A stretch of 64,000 nucleotides of DNA from Bacteroidaceae bacterium (GTDB lineage: Bacteria; Bacteroidota; Bacteroidia; Bacteroidales; Bacteroidaceae): positions 62,001 to 126,000 of the forward strand of contig JAFXVZ010000033.1 of NCBI GenBank assembly GCA_017534535.1. The letters run 5' to 3'. The position numbers were made by a program, and so were the translations under genes. This document shows, one piece after another, positions 7,441 through 15,775 of the stretch. Each line of letters starts with the position of its first letter. Within the stretch, counting starts at the first letter, position 1. The notes under the pieces were generated by a model. The model saw only the letters and a list, made by a program, of their open reading frames with translations, did no database searches and had not been told where the DNA came from.

Positions 7441-8265
7441 CTATTCCCATTCAAATGTTACAGTACATTTGTAGTTAAGTTCCCCATTACGGTAACATTG
7501 TATTTCTACCATTGTTGGATAATTATTGCTAACAGTCCACTTTAATTCAGTCGTTTTATCATCACATTTAAAACTTTTAGGGAGATTCTTTGGTCGTTTG
7601 CCCCAGTAGCCACCAGCTCCTAAATATAGCCAGTATTCTTCAAATCGCATTGTATAAACATCATCATAGAAAATGAGTCCACTTGGGTACAGATAATCCG
7701 TATATTCTATTTTGGTTATATCTTCATATCCAAGATGGTTTTCCTCTATCATGTTGCCATTAGACCAAGTAAACTTCACTTTATCCCCAATTGAAGAGAT
7801 ATAGCCATTATCATATTTAACGGTAGATTTTTTAGATTCTCCATATTTGCCTTCATAAGCTTCTATTAAGAGACCATTGCTAAGGGAAAAAGTGTGTATG
7901 TTGCTACCGTCAAGGTACCCTTTTATTCCTATGCTATTGTCTTGATAGATTATGTCAATATAGGAATGATCTTTTTCGAGTAAATAATTGTAATCTACTT
8001 GCACAAGTTTTCCATCGTTGACATTATAGGTGAATTGAATATCTGCAATTTTCCCATCTTTTTGGGTAGAAGAAGACATTTTCTTCAATTTTTTGCTCAA
8101 GTTATTATCACCACTTGGTGAAGGAGTTGGAGCAGGTGATGGATTATCACTTGGCGTTGGCTTCACGTTGTTAGTAGGGTCATCATTGCTTCCGCCACAA
8201 GAAGCAATTCCTACGCTAAGTATGGTAGCCATTAAAGCTATCCCCAAAAATCTTAAATTCTTCAT
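7441..8265 (-). CDS. Paralogous acidic-tailed lipoprotein without Big_2 domain
   Basis: 274 residues. The leader and tail are almost the same as in the 6294-7373 protein (SVGIASCGGSNDDP), followed by a Pro/Ser/Thr spacer. There is no Ig-like domain; the paralogous C-terminal domain follows directly (YWGKRPKNLPKSFK, final VTFEWE). The two genes therefore look like a duplication in which one copy gained or lost a Big_2 cassette. Ends in TAG followed at once by TAA. A surface role is inferred; no enzyme motif is seen. Confidence 0.7.
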   Translation of the reverse strand: MKNLRFLGIALMATILSVGIASCGGSNDDPTNNVKPTPSDNPSPAPTPSPSGDNNLSKKLKKMSSSTQKDGKIADIQFTYNVNDGKLVQVDYNYLLEKDHSYIDIIYQDNSIGIKGYLDGSNIHTFSLSNGLLIEAYEGKYGESKKSTVKYDNGYISSIGDKVKFTWSNGNMIEENHLGYEDITKIEYTDYLYPSGLIFYDDVYTMRFEEYWLYLGAGGYWGKRPKNLPKSFKCDDKTTELKWTVSNNYPTMVEIQCYRNGELNYKCTVTFEWE

Positions 8266-8303
8266 ATATCTTTTTGTTTTAAGTTATTAATTAGTATTAC
8301 TTT

Positions 8304-10154
8304 CTATTCTTCCGTCACAATAACAGTGCATAAACCTGTAGCTCCACCCTTATCAGTAGCCCATGCCTCTACCCAGCCTTCTCCTGCTGCTACGGCAGTC
8401 ATTTTTCCATCTTTGTCTATGGTTATGATGCTTCCATCTTCCGTTGTGCTGTAGCTCCCATCTGGGAATTTTGTAGCGGATTTAGCGTGCCATTCTATTT
8501 TTGATTTATCAGCATCAGCAGGTAAGACATTCTTAACAAAGAAGTCAAAAGTTTCACCCACCTTGACTGTTATAGACTTAGCATTTAACTCTATATATGT
8601 CATTGCGCCCTCAATCTCTATATAATAGCCGGGCTGTTGGTCATTGAAATGGGTAAGTTCCAAGTTCTTCCACATGTCAGTTTCTTGCTGCTCTTTGGTA
8701 ATGGTGTAGATTATCCTATTATCATAGAGTATGAGAGCAGTCAGATTTGAAAGATTGAAAATCTCATCTGGTAAAGAGGTAAAGTTGTTTGACTGTAATT
8801 GCAGGTTATATAGCTTAATCAAATTGCCAATGCTTGCAGGAATATCCCCTCCCATGTCGTTGTAACACAAGTTCATGTACTCCAGATTATATAAGTTCCC
8901 AATATTTGCAGGTATCTTACCTGTTATGGTGAAATTCTCTCCCAAGTCAAGGTACTTTAGTTTGGTTAGGTTGCAAATTGAACTTGGGATGCTTCCAGAA
9001 ATATAGTTAAATCCGAAATTATGATTGTCACCATGCAGGTTTATGTAAGACAAATCTACCAACAGACCTATGCTTTCTGGGATATAGCCTTTAAGATTGT
9101 TCCCCTCCAAGTTGATGGCTGTAATCTTATCACCACTTGCAGTAAGACCGTACCAAGTGCTGTAAGGTTGGTCAGAAAGCCACCCACTTCTATTTGTCCA
9201 GTTATCACCATCCAATGAGTAGTAGAAATCTTCAAGTGCTTCCCTAATTGTGGTAATCTCTCCCTTGTTCTTTACAGTCACTTTACATGTTGCTACCTTG
9301 TTGCCATCAGAAGTAGTGACCGTGATTGTGACTGTTCCTCTACTGATTGCAGTAATCTTACCATCTTTATCAACAGTTGCAATGCTTGTATCTGAAGATT
9401 TCCAAGTTACATCAGCATTGGTAGCATTGTTAGGTGATATAATAGCACTAAGAGTTTCTGTTTCATCTACCTTAATTGTAAGCTCTGTCTTATTAAGTGA
9501 CACACTATTAACAGGTATTACTTTGGCAGTTACGGTTACTTTGCATACAGCGGTTTTCTGCCCATCAGCAGTGGTAACCGTTACTGTAGCTTCTCCTGCT
9601 TTCAGAGCAGAAATCTTGCCATCCTTATCTACCGTTAAGATGCTCTCATCAGAAGATGCCCATGTCATATCTGTATTGGTTGCATCGTCTGGATTTATTG
9701 TAGCTATCAATTTTTCAGACTGTTCTTCCTCAATGGTCAGCTCTGTCTTATCTAATGCTACACTTTCCACTGCAACTTCCTTGACAGTGACAGTTACCTT
9801 GCAGGTAGCAGTCTTGCTTCCATCAGCAGTAGTTACGGTTATTGTTACCTCTCCAGATTTCAGAGCGGTTATCTTTCCGTTCTCGTCAACTGTTGCCACA
9901 CTTGGGTCAGAAGAAGAAAAGGTGTACTTCTTGTTGGTAGCGTTGGCAGGAGAAACAGATACCGTAATAGTTTGTGAGCCACCCTCTGTAATATTAACGG
10001 TAGTAGCTGAGATGGAAACGGACTCAACCTTTACTGTTTTGTTCTCTGGCACCTTGTAATTATCCAGTTCATCATCACCACCTCCACAAGCTGTAAAGCC
10101 TATAGATATTATAATGGTAAATATTGCTGCTAATAAGTAATTAAGTAACTTCAT
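8304..10154 (-). CDS. Big_2 / leucine-rich-repeat surface lipoprotein
   Basis: 616 residues. Lipobox FTACGGGDDELD (Cys23 with acidic tail). Three tandem Big_2 domains follow (~41-121, ~124-207, ~210-295), each with a WxSSD or FSSSD core, VDxxGKI and CKVTVT end. Then comes a leucine-rich-repeat region (~300-490) of the plant-like type (LEGNNLKGYIPESIGLL, GNLYNLEYMNL and similar), preceded by a Trp-rich cap (GDNWTNRSGW). A last Big_2-like domain ends in CTVIVTEE. The architecture suggests a surface adhesin or binding protein. The repeats are close enough at DNA level to recombine with the Big_2 of the 6294-7373 gene. Confidence 0.8.
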   Translation of the reverse strand: MKLLNYLLAAIFTIIISIGFTACGGGDDELDNYKVPENKTVKVESVSISATTVNITEGGSQTITVSVSPANATNKKYTFSSSDPSVATVDENGKITALKSGEVTITVTTADGSKTATCKVTVTVKEVAVESVALDKTELTIEEEQSEKLIATINPDDATNTDMTWASSDESILTVDKDGKISALKAGEATVTVTTADGQKTAVCKVTVTAKVIPVNSVSLNKTELTIKVDETETLSAIISPNNATNADVTWKSSDTSIATVDKDGKITAISRGTVTITVTTSDGNKVATCKVTVKNKGEITTIREALEDFYYSLDGDNWTNRSGWLSDQPYSTWYGLTASGDKITAINLEGNNLKGYIPESIGLLVDLSYINLHGDNHNFGFNYISGSIPSSICNLTKLKYLDLGENFTITGKIPANIGNLYNLEYMNLCYNDMGGDIPASIGNLIKLYNLQLQSNNFTSLPDEIFNLSNLTALILYDNRIIYTITKEQQETDMWKNLELTHFNDQQPGYYIEIEGAMTYIELNAKSITVKVGETFDFFVKNVLPADADKSKIEWHAKSATKFPDGSYSTTEDGSIITIDKDGKMTAVAAGEGWVEAWATDKGGATGLCTVIVTEE

Positions 10155-10189
10155 GTCAATAGTTTATTTAGTATTAATCTTTGGTATGC

Positions 10190-10654
10190 TTAATAGTTAG
10201 TATCAGAAGTCCTGTTAAACAACAGGAATGTATCATTATAGACTTTAGCTACATATTTGTATTTTGAAAGGTTGGATTTTACATAAGAGACAAATTTTTG
10301 CAGCTCTAACTCATTTAAGTCAGTCTTTTCATCAATGACTGGATAGCCATAATATCCATTTTCAGAAAGCATCTTATAAATCCTATCCATAGTCAATTCA
10401 TAGTATCTAATGCTTTCTCCGTATTGCCGTAGTATGTCAGGGTTTACCAAGTCCCAGTCTTGATAATTCTTCACGACATTATTATTTATCCACAGGTACA
10501 CATCTTCTACATCAACTCCACTACCATAGTTAACAACCATAATCCCTTGTGCATTAGCAAGTAATCTGTCATCGTCTTTTGAATCTCCTTTACTACAAGA
10601 AACGACTGAAAATAAACCTAATAAGAGACCAATAATGGTTATAGCCTTTTTCAT
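10190..10654 (-). CDS. Small acidic-tailed lipoprotein, unknown function
   Basis: 154 residues from the ATG at 10654 (MKKAITIIG); an upstream in-frame ATG at 10678 would place eight extra residues before the leader and is less likely. Leader ends SVVSCSKGDSKDDD: lipobox plus acidic export-type tail. The rest has no recognised domain but carries a VWINN-like and several Tyr-rich amphipathic segments. It is the first of the four leftward lipoprotein genes, 36 bp from the next, so the four are probably one operon. Confidence 0.65.
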   Translation of the reverse strand: MKKAITIIGLLLGLFSVVSCSKGDSKDDDRLLANAQGIMVVNYGSGVDVEDVYLWINNNVVKNYQDWDLVNPDILRQYGESIRYYELTMDRIYKMLSENGYYGYPVIDEKTDLNELELQKFVSYVKSNLSKYKYVAKVYNDTFLLFNRTSDTNY

Positions 10655-10710
10655 TGTATAATCTATTGTGCTAACCAATTCCCAGAAATCAGCGGTTAAT
10701 AAAAAAGAAA

Positions 10711-10976
10711 GGTGTGGGAACTATATTTGCTTTATCCTCTGTTCTGGCTCTCGCATTGCCTGTAGTATGGATAAAACAATAGCCCACACCGAAAGACTAT
10801 ATCAAGAGCCATTGATAAGGCTTAGATATATCTACGATGTGGTGCTATTGCCATCATCTTCATACTACGGTCAAACTTGCGAGATTTGAACAGAGAAGAT
10901 AATCTCAATAACACCTATATGTCCTTTCAACAGTCTATGCTGACTACTGAAATTGCTACAAATATAGGTGTTTTTT
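10711..10976 (+). ncRNA. Candidate structured RNA with plus-strand terminator
   Basis: There is no credible protein in 10655-11029. GGTGTGGG (10711-10718) pairs with CCCACACC (10783-10790), and inside it TTTATCC (10731-10737) pairs with GGATAAA (10769-10775). Further on ACACCTATAT (10911-10920) pairs with ATATAGGTGT (10962-10971) and is followed by TTTTTT, which is a terminator only for a rightward transcript. No annotated gene reads rightward here, so a ~265-nt RNA ending at ~10976 is the simplest explanation. No promoter with both boxes was found. No known RNA family is recognised. Confidence 0.4.
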
Positions 10977-11029
10977 GTCATATTTTGCATCAATTCTACA
11001 AATTTTTCAATAAAACCATGCTGAAAAGC

Positions 11030-11070
11030 AAAAAAAGAAGTAGGACACCTTAGTTAAGATGCCCTACTTT
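11030..11070 (-). terminator. Terminator of the serine recombinase gene
   Basis: Read leftward: AAGTAGG, then GCATCTTA, a short loop, TAAGGTGT and CCTACTT, then CTTTTTTT. It directly follows the stop codon of the recombinase gene. Confidence 0.75.
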
Positions 11071-11077
11071 CCACTTA

Positions 11078-11719
11078 TCAGAGGCTAAAGTCTGCTTTTA
11101 TCCTTTGAACTGTGCTTATCCCTTTGCCAGTAAGTTTAGCTACATTTCGGATGGAATAGCCACGCTTTAGATAGCTGATAATATCCTTGTATTGCTCTTT
11201 CTTCTGCTCCAAACTTTTCACGCTACCCACCTTTCTACCCAGTTTCCCACCACGTTCAATATATAGCTTTCTTCCACTGTTCAAACGGAACTTGATGTTT
11301 TCCCTTTCAAGTTCTGCACAAGTAGATAGGACTGCAAGCATGACAGGGGCAAATAAGGTTGGCTTTCCCTCTGCATCCAGTAGGGTTAGCTGTTCTTTCT
11401 GCATGTAAAGATTGATGCCGTTATCTATCAAGTCCTTTACAGTAGCAAGAACTTCAAAGGCGTTTCTTCCCAATCTGCTAAGTTCACTTACCAACAGGAT
11501 AGACACGCTATTTTGCTTGCAATAGTCTATAGCCTGTAACAAAACAGGTCTTTCTACATTCTTCTTAGCTCCAGAAATCTTTTCCTCAAATATCTGCAAA
11601 ACCTGTAGATTCTGATATTCTGCATAACTGGTTAAGTCTGATATTTGCCTCTCAGTGTTCTGCCTGTCACCAACAGACGAAACACGGGCATAAATAATTG
11701 AGGTTGCTTTTGTTCCCAT
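11078..11719 (-). CDS. Serine recombinase (resolvase/invertase family)
   Basis: 213 residues from ATG at 11719 (MGTKATSIIYARVSS); the longer frame upstream runs into the neighbouring terminator and was not used. The catalytic N-terminal domain has YARVSS with the nucleophile Ser, the Q-rich DRQNTERQ, and VSELSRLGRNAFEVLATV. ERENIKFRLNSGR is the long E-helix region, and the C-terminal HTH includes YSIRNVAKLTGKGISTVQR. Length and order are those of small resolvases/invertases rather than large transposon integrases. It could resolve dimers of the element, invert a segment, or be a cargo gene; no inverted site pair was found nearby. Confidence 0.88.
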   Translation of the reverse strand: MGTKATSIIYARVSSVGDRQNTERQISDLTSYAEYQNLQVLQIFEEKISGAKKNVERPVLLQAIDYCKQNSVSILLVSELSRLGRNAFEVLATVKDLIDNGINLYMQKEQLTLLDAEGKPTLFAPVMLAVLSTCAELERENIKFRLNSGRKLYIERGGKLGRKVGSVKSLEQKKEQYKDIISYLKRGYSIRNVAKLTGKGISTVQRIKADFSL

Positions 11720-11746
11720 TTTAATCAAAGTATTAGTTAAACACAA

Positions 11747-11796
11747 AAAGGGTGCATTCCGATAAGCCATCATAGATTTATCTGAACACACCCTTT
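11747..11796 (-). terminator. Terminator of the 117-residue gene
   Basis: AAAGGGTG (11747-11754) pairs with CACCCTTT (11789-11796), with an inner GATAA/TTATC pairing. Leftward it is followed by a T-rich run. Confidence 0.65.
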
Positions 11797-11812
11797 ATTT
11801 AAATATAGTTTG

Positions 11813-12166
11813 TTAGCTATAGACACGCCACAACTCCAAGCGTTCACCTGCAACAAACCAACCCTTACCCCTAATAAAGAGTATCTGCTCTATTCCGTAA
11901 CTGTTTGGCTTCACCTCATATTTTACGGAATTGTAGGCATACCAAGGGAACTTTGCCGTTTTGATTAGCTCTTTGTCATAGTCCACTTCTGTAGCTCTGA
12001 TAGTAACATAAATCACTTTCAAGCCGTATTCAATCTTATGGGTTTCCCATCCATCCCACTTGGATTTCGGGTCTCTTTCAATTAAGTAGAAATACGGATT
12101 TTGGAAAGCTTCTATAGCCTCAATAAAGCATCCTTTTGAGACCCACTTAAAACTCATTGTCTGCAT
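11813..12166 (-). CDS. Hypothetical protein, 117 residues
   Basis: No family recognised. The protein is compact, aromatic and charged (FKWVSKGCFIEAIEAF, WDGWETHKIEYGLKVIYV, GKGWFVAGERLELWRVY), with no signal peptide or membrane segment, so a small cytoplasmic globular protein is likely. A second ATG three codons in (12157) is an alternative start. It has its own terminator downstream and another terminator separates it from the DUF3871 gene, so it is probably transcribed alone. Stop is TAG. Confidence 0.5.
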   Translation of the reverse strand: MQTMSFKWVSKGCFIEAIEAFQNPYFYLIERDPKSKWDGWETHKIEYGLKVIYVTIRATEVDYDKELIKTAKFPWYAYNSVKYEVKPNSYGIEQILFIRGKGWFVAGERLELWRVYS

Positions 12167-12183
12167 ACTGTGTAAAAATTAAA

Positions 12184-12215
12184 GGGGAACACCCCATTTA
12201 CTGGAATGCTCCCCA
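12184..12215 (-). terminator. Terminator of the DUF3871 gene
   Basis: GGGGAACACCCC and GGAATGCTCCCC arms form a hairpin; leftward it is followed by TTTAATTTTT. Confidence 0.6.
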
Positions 12216-12223
12216 AGTTAGTA

Positions 12224-13243
12224 TTAATCAATAAACCAACGGTAGGTTTCTTCACCATGTAAAGCACCGTTTATCCCCATTGCCACATCTGTAGCATTCA
12301 CAGCCCTATCTAAGAAGCTATCTATGTAGCTGCTTTTGTTCGCACCTGTTAGCAGGTTATAGAATTGCCACATATTCAAGTCCTTTCCATAGCTGCCAAA
12401 GTTCTCATCTGCTATGTATGACTTTGCCACATTGTTTATCTGTGTATCAGTTATCAAAAGAGGTGGTAAGTTCCTTTGCAACCTCATGGGCAGATATTGG
12501 AATAGCCTCATTTTACCCAATATCTGGCAAAACTGGTGCTCTGATAGGTAGGAGTTGCCCAACTGCTGCATTAAATGTAGCTGTTTTGCTGGGTTGAACT
12601 GGTTGAACAACTCCAGAACACGCAAATAAAGCTCCCTTGTACTACTAACTTTCAACTCACCTTTGTAACCATCTGTAAAGATGCACAAATTACAGCAAAC
12701 TGTGTTCTTGAAACCTATAGCCACACGAAAGACTTCTGGCACTTTCTTTGAAAACAGGTTTTGCTGATTGTATGCCCTAACACCTGTAACTGACAAGTAA
12801 AGACGGTTGCCATTTACATCTTCCCATATAGTTGGCACATCAATAGAGAAAGCACACCTTTCGTAATAGATGGTTTTATCAGATTCCAACAGTTGGTTAG
12901 CAGGCTTATGGATTGCAGACGGAATGCGACCCTTTATAATGTGGCTGCATCTTATTTCTGGCTCATCCACCTGCTCACCCCTAAAGAAATCCTTAGTAGC
13001 TTCTTCCACAACCTGTATAAACAAAGGATGGCTTATAGTAAGCTCATTGTCCTTTGCAAAAACAGGTGTTACACAATCATTCAGAAGATGCTCCATTGTT
13101 ACATCTTCCGTGTTAGCCTCAATGAAGTGAAGTTGTTTCTTCGTTTCTTTCACTTCTTCCCTCACTGGCTCGACAATCTCAGCATCTGAGAAGTCAAACT
13201 TCCTACCGTTTCTAATGGTAGGCATTAACATTAAATTTTCCAT
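12224..13243 (-). CDS. DUF3871 family protein
   Basis: 339 residues. Matches the DUF3871 pattern seen on Bacteroidota mobile elements: SHIIKGRIPSAIHKPANQLL, TIYYERCAFSIDVP, LYLSVTGVRAYNQQNLF, FKNTVCCNLCIFTDG and FGSYGKDLNMWQFYNLLTGA. The family's function is unknown; the general form (a conserved core with a C-terminal helical part) is shared with DUF932-like proteins carried by phages and plasmids, which is a comparison from memory. No membrane segment or signal peptide. It is flanked by terminators and transcribed leftward alone. Its presence supports the mobile nature of the region. Confidence 0.82.
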   Translation of the reverse strand: MENLMLMPTIRNGRKFDFSDAEIVEPVREEVKETKKQLHFIEANTEDVTMEHLLNDCVTPVFAKDNELTISHPLFIQVVEEATKDFFRGEQVDEPEIRCSHIIKGRIPSAIHKPANQLLESDKTIYYERCAFSIDVPTIWEDVNGNRLYLSVTGVRAYNQQNLFSKKVPEVFRVAIGFKNTVCCNLCIFTDGYKGELKVSSTRELYLRVLELFNQFNPAKQLHLMQQLGNSYLSEHQFCQILGKMRLFQYLPMRLQRNLPPLLITDTQINNVAKSYIADENFGSYGKDLNMWQFYNLLTGANKSSYIDSFLDRAVNATDVAMGINGALHGEETYRWFID

Positions 13244-13518
13244 ACTGAATTAGTTTAAATGATTAATAAATACTATAGTACCTACAGTTGATAATAAATG
13301 CTATTTTCCATAGATGCTATTTTTCATACTAATACTGGGCGGGGGACTGACGGGGTTCTGCACCGTTGAGGCTACACCATATATATAAATGGAGTGGTGA
13401 CAGTATGGGGAGGGGGTGTTTGTATAGCAGGTACCTGTACCCATTTTCTTGGCTTTCGTTTATTTTTGGCAAGCTTGAACAGGTGATTTTGGAAGAAACA
13501 GGAAACTTTGAGCAGAGG
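13244..13518. other. Non-coding stretch with short repeats
   Basis: Contains a near-repeat ATGCTATTTTCCATAG / ATGCTATTTTTCATAC (13301-13332), a G-rich tract GGGCGGGGGACTGACGGGG (13339-13357) and a TATTTTTG -7-like box at 13460-13467 on the plus strand. No gene is visible on either strand. Confidence 0.4.
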
Positions 13519-13656
13519 ATGACAGTTGAGAGTATGAACAAAGTATATGCTATATTAAGTTGCATATTGGGCATGATTCTGGCAAGTTGGCATTTGTGGT
13601 GTTTTGGGAAGCGGATGGGTTGGACAAAAACAGAACCTGCCCGCCCACAAAGGTGA
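13519..13656 (+). CDS. Possible small membrane protein
   Basis: 45 residues from ATG 13519 (or 40 from ATG 13534): MNKVYAILSCILGMILASWH is one hydrophobic segment, followed by a positively charged tail ending TEPARPQR. AGAGG stands just before the first ATG and a TATTTTTG box lies ~50 bp upstream. It is antisense to nothing annotated. Coding status is uncertain because the frame also extends upstream without a clear boundary. Confidence 0.3.
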   Translation: MTVESMNKVYAILSCILGMILASWHLWCFGKRMGWTKTEPARPQR

Positions 13657-13706
13657 ACAGGCTCCTAAATAGATTCAACTGCCAACTGGTGGCAGGATAA
13701 GGGGGA

Positions 13707-14375
13707 TTACTTTACAGACCAGACCTTAGCATTGTCCTTAACATTGACTTTGGTGAACTGTTTTAGTTCATCAATCAACTTTTGGACTTTTTCACTTGGT
13801 GGCTCTGGAAGTGAAATATTCCCACGAGTATTCCTGCCAATATTAACAAGTCTGGGTTTGCAGCGTTTGATGATAGACACCATCTCATCAAGGTCAAACT
13901 CCATCAATGGCTCAGCAGTGACCATTGTTTTGAATCCTTTTCCTGCTATTTCTTCCATCGCTTTTACTCTTTCCTCAATTTGAGGTGCGTTATTCATTAT
14001 ATCTGGATAGAAGCGATTGGATTCTATTGTCGTGCATAGCACGGCTCGTTCCATAAACGGATGATTTAGAAATTCCAAAAACCTTTTGGAATTCTTTGAT
14101 TGGAGCAGGAATGTATTTGGCTTTACAGGGTCGTTTGTTTGATAGCAATAATCCAGAACTTTCTTAATCCATCCTGATGGTATGTTATCTGCAAACATAT
14201 CTGTAGAACTACCTATGAAAATAGAATTACCTGTGCCTAATCCTGTCCTAAATTCCCAACTGGCAAGTAGTATTTTACCTACTTCCTCGTTGTACCGCTT
14301 CATATAGCAATAAGAGCAATCATGGAGGCATCCTCCTCTGATTGGGTTCCATGTATAATCTATAAATTTGTACAT
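13707..14375 (-). CDS. DUF5131 / phage Gp37-Gp68-like radical-SAM-type protein
   Basis: 222 residues from MYKFIDYTWNP (ATG 14375); the frame opens eight codons earlier but family members begin MYKF. GGCLHDCSYCY gives C-x3-C-x2-C, the iron-sulfur motif of radical SAM proteins, directly after WNPIRGG. Other family marks are IFIGSSTDMFADNIP, TTIESNRFYPDIM and TAEPLMEFDLDEM. Members are found on phages and mobile islands, often near the three-Cys-motif partner TcmP; no TcmP-like gene is present here. The reaction is unknown. Single gene, leftward, with a small CTGCCA/TGGCAG hairpin downstream at 13680-13696. Confidence 0.82.
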   Translation of the reverse strand: MYKFIDYTWNPIRGGCLHDCSYCYMKRYNEEVGKILLASWEFRTGLGTGNSIFIGSSTDMFADNIPSGWIKKVLDYCYQTNDPVKPNTFLLQSKNSKRFLEFLNHPFMERAVLCTTIESNRFYPDIMNNAPQIEERVKAMEEIAGKGFKTMVTAEPLMEFDLDEMVSIIKRCKPRLVNIGRNTRGNISLPEPPSEKVQKLIDELKQFTKVNVKDNAKVWSVK

Positions 14376-14515
14376 GTTACCAATCCTTTTATTAAGCATA
14401 ATAACACTTTTTTTTGTCCTTAAAATTTATCTTTTTAGCTGTATGGCATGGTGGATTCTTGCTAAATTTATTAAATGCGCGCAACAAGAACCCGCCACCA
14501 TGTGCTTAGAAATTA

Positions 14516-14541
14516 TAAGCCCACCTGTCACATGGGCTTAT
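14516..14541 (-). terminator. Terminator of the 321-residue gene
   Basis: ATAAGCCCA / TGGGCTTAT hairpin with loop CCTGTCACA, directly after the TAG TAG stop of the gene at 14549. Confidence 0.6.
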
Positions 14542-14548
14542 TTGACTA

Positions 14549-15514
14549 CTATGCAGCAGGCTTATCGTTTGCCCGTTTGTAGTCAATTAACCATCCGTTG
14601 AGAACATCTTTAATACAATCTGCTCTCTCACCACAGCCCATAAGAAGTGCTTGGCTAATCTTGCATGATGGGATAGCCTTTAAACAATCCATAATCTCAT
14701 CATAAGAGTACTTGCCTCTTTTCATAAGTTTATTAACGGCAGTAATCGCATAGCGACTTCTTGCCGCTCCTTTACCGAATGTAAGAAGCATTTGTTCAAA
14801 GAGGCCTTGCGCCTCTTCTTCTGCTCGCCCAAGAGCAGGTGTAACACTCGGTTTCTTACCGAGCATCATAGCTTTTACGGTGACTGTTTTGTATTGTACG
14901 TATAAGAAAAGTTGCGCTGTAGAAACAGGCATGTTGTTTTTCTTAGCAAAAACAAAAACAGCTTTGGCTGCCTCGTCACCTGTCGCCAGGGCAGCGTACC
15001 CCATTTTTTCAACATTGTTAAGACCTCTGCTTAACAACATTGTATTAGTTATGGTTTGGGCATATTCTTCGATGGTGCTAAACGTATGTACTTGTACATC
15101 ATTTAGAATTTTATCTTCATAAACACGCCAATAAGTATCTGCTGTTGGGCACAACACTAACACATTTTCAGTATTTGGCTCGATGTAATTGTCGTTCCTA
15201 TCAAAAAGGTTTATTGAATTTTGCCAGAACACTTCTGGCTCAGCAAAATGAAATTTGACATCAAGCCTAAGTTCTGGATTTGCACTTTTCAACTGTGCAT
15301 CCATGTTTTTTGGCAATTCCATACTGTAGTCAGTGAAAGCCACTGTAATTTCTTTTTCCTCTCCATTGATAATGGCTTTCACTGTGGTAGGCAAGCTACC
15401 CTTGGTTGATGCGTCCTTTGGCACACCGCTAAATAGTTCTACACTTGAAGCATCTTGTGCTTCGTTAACACTCTCTGCTGCGGATGTAACCGCTGATGTA
15501 AAAAATGTAGTCAT
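14549..15514 (-). CDS. Hypothetical protein, 321 residues
   Basis: Not recognised. An N-terminal low-complexity Ser/Ala/Glu-rich region (~1-45) is followed by a beta-rich part (VKAIINGEEKEITVAF, ENVLVLCPTADTYWRVYED). The C-terminal alpha-helical part includes KKNNMPVSTAQLFLYVQ and GKYSYDEIMDCLKAIPSCKI, which are reminiscent of helix-turn-helix segments but give no clear family. No signal peptide or membrane segment. Ends with two consecutive TAG codons. Single transcription unit inside the element, between DUF5131 and the 318-residue gene. A structural or DNA-binding role is only a guess. Confidence 0.6.
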   Translation of the reverse strand: MTTFFTSAVTSAAESVNEAQDASSVELFSGVPKDASTKGSLPTTVKAIINGEEKEITVAFTDYSMELPKNMDAQLKSANPELRLDVKFHFAEPEVFWQNSINLFDRNDNYIEPNTENVLVLCPTADTYWRVYEDKILNDVQVHTFSTIEEYAQTITNTMLLSRGLNNVEKMGYAALATGDEAAKAVFVFAKKNNMPVSTAQLFLYVQYKTVTVKAMMLGKKPSVTPALGRAEEEAQGLFEQMLLTFGKGAARSRYAITAVNKLMKRGKYSYDEIMDCLKAIPSCKISQALLMGCGERADCIKDVLNGWLIDYKRANDKPAA

Positions 15515-15721
15515 TTTCTTTTTTTTTGTGGAGCTAATGCTCCGTTCTTAAATTTTAATCTACTTAAATTTAATTTATCTATTAATATCCTTATGGGCTT
15601 TCAGTTTTCACAGCTATGTACACTTACTTTGATTGCTGAAAGCTTATGCAAATATAAAGGCTTTTGAAAATTTGCGCAAAAGCATTTATAGGGCAGTTTG
15701 AGGGGTATTTCCTTTCTAAAC

Positions 15722-15756
15722 AAAAAGTGCACCCCTTTATTTGGGATGCACCTTAT
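15722..15756 (-). terminator. Terminator of the gene at 15776-16729
   Basis: GTGCACCCC (15727-15735) pairs with GGGATGCAC (15743-15751) with one mismatch; leftward it is followed by TTTTTG. The 15515-15721 stretch above it holds only AT-rich sequence. Confidence 0.7.
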
Positions 15757-15775
15757 TTATATATATAGTATTTCA

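Noticed and set aside
6294..10154. Phase-variable lipoprotein locus switched by the serine recombinase
   Set aside because: No inverted repeat pair flanking a promoter could be found by reading; only mentioned as a possibility.
10668..10889. 73-codon plus-strand ORF
   Set aside because: Composition is not protein-like, it starts inside the opposite lipoprotein leader region, and its sequence coincides with RNA-like stems; better explained as a structured RNA.
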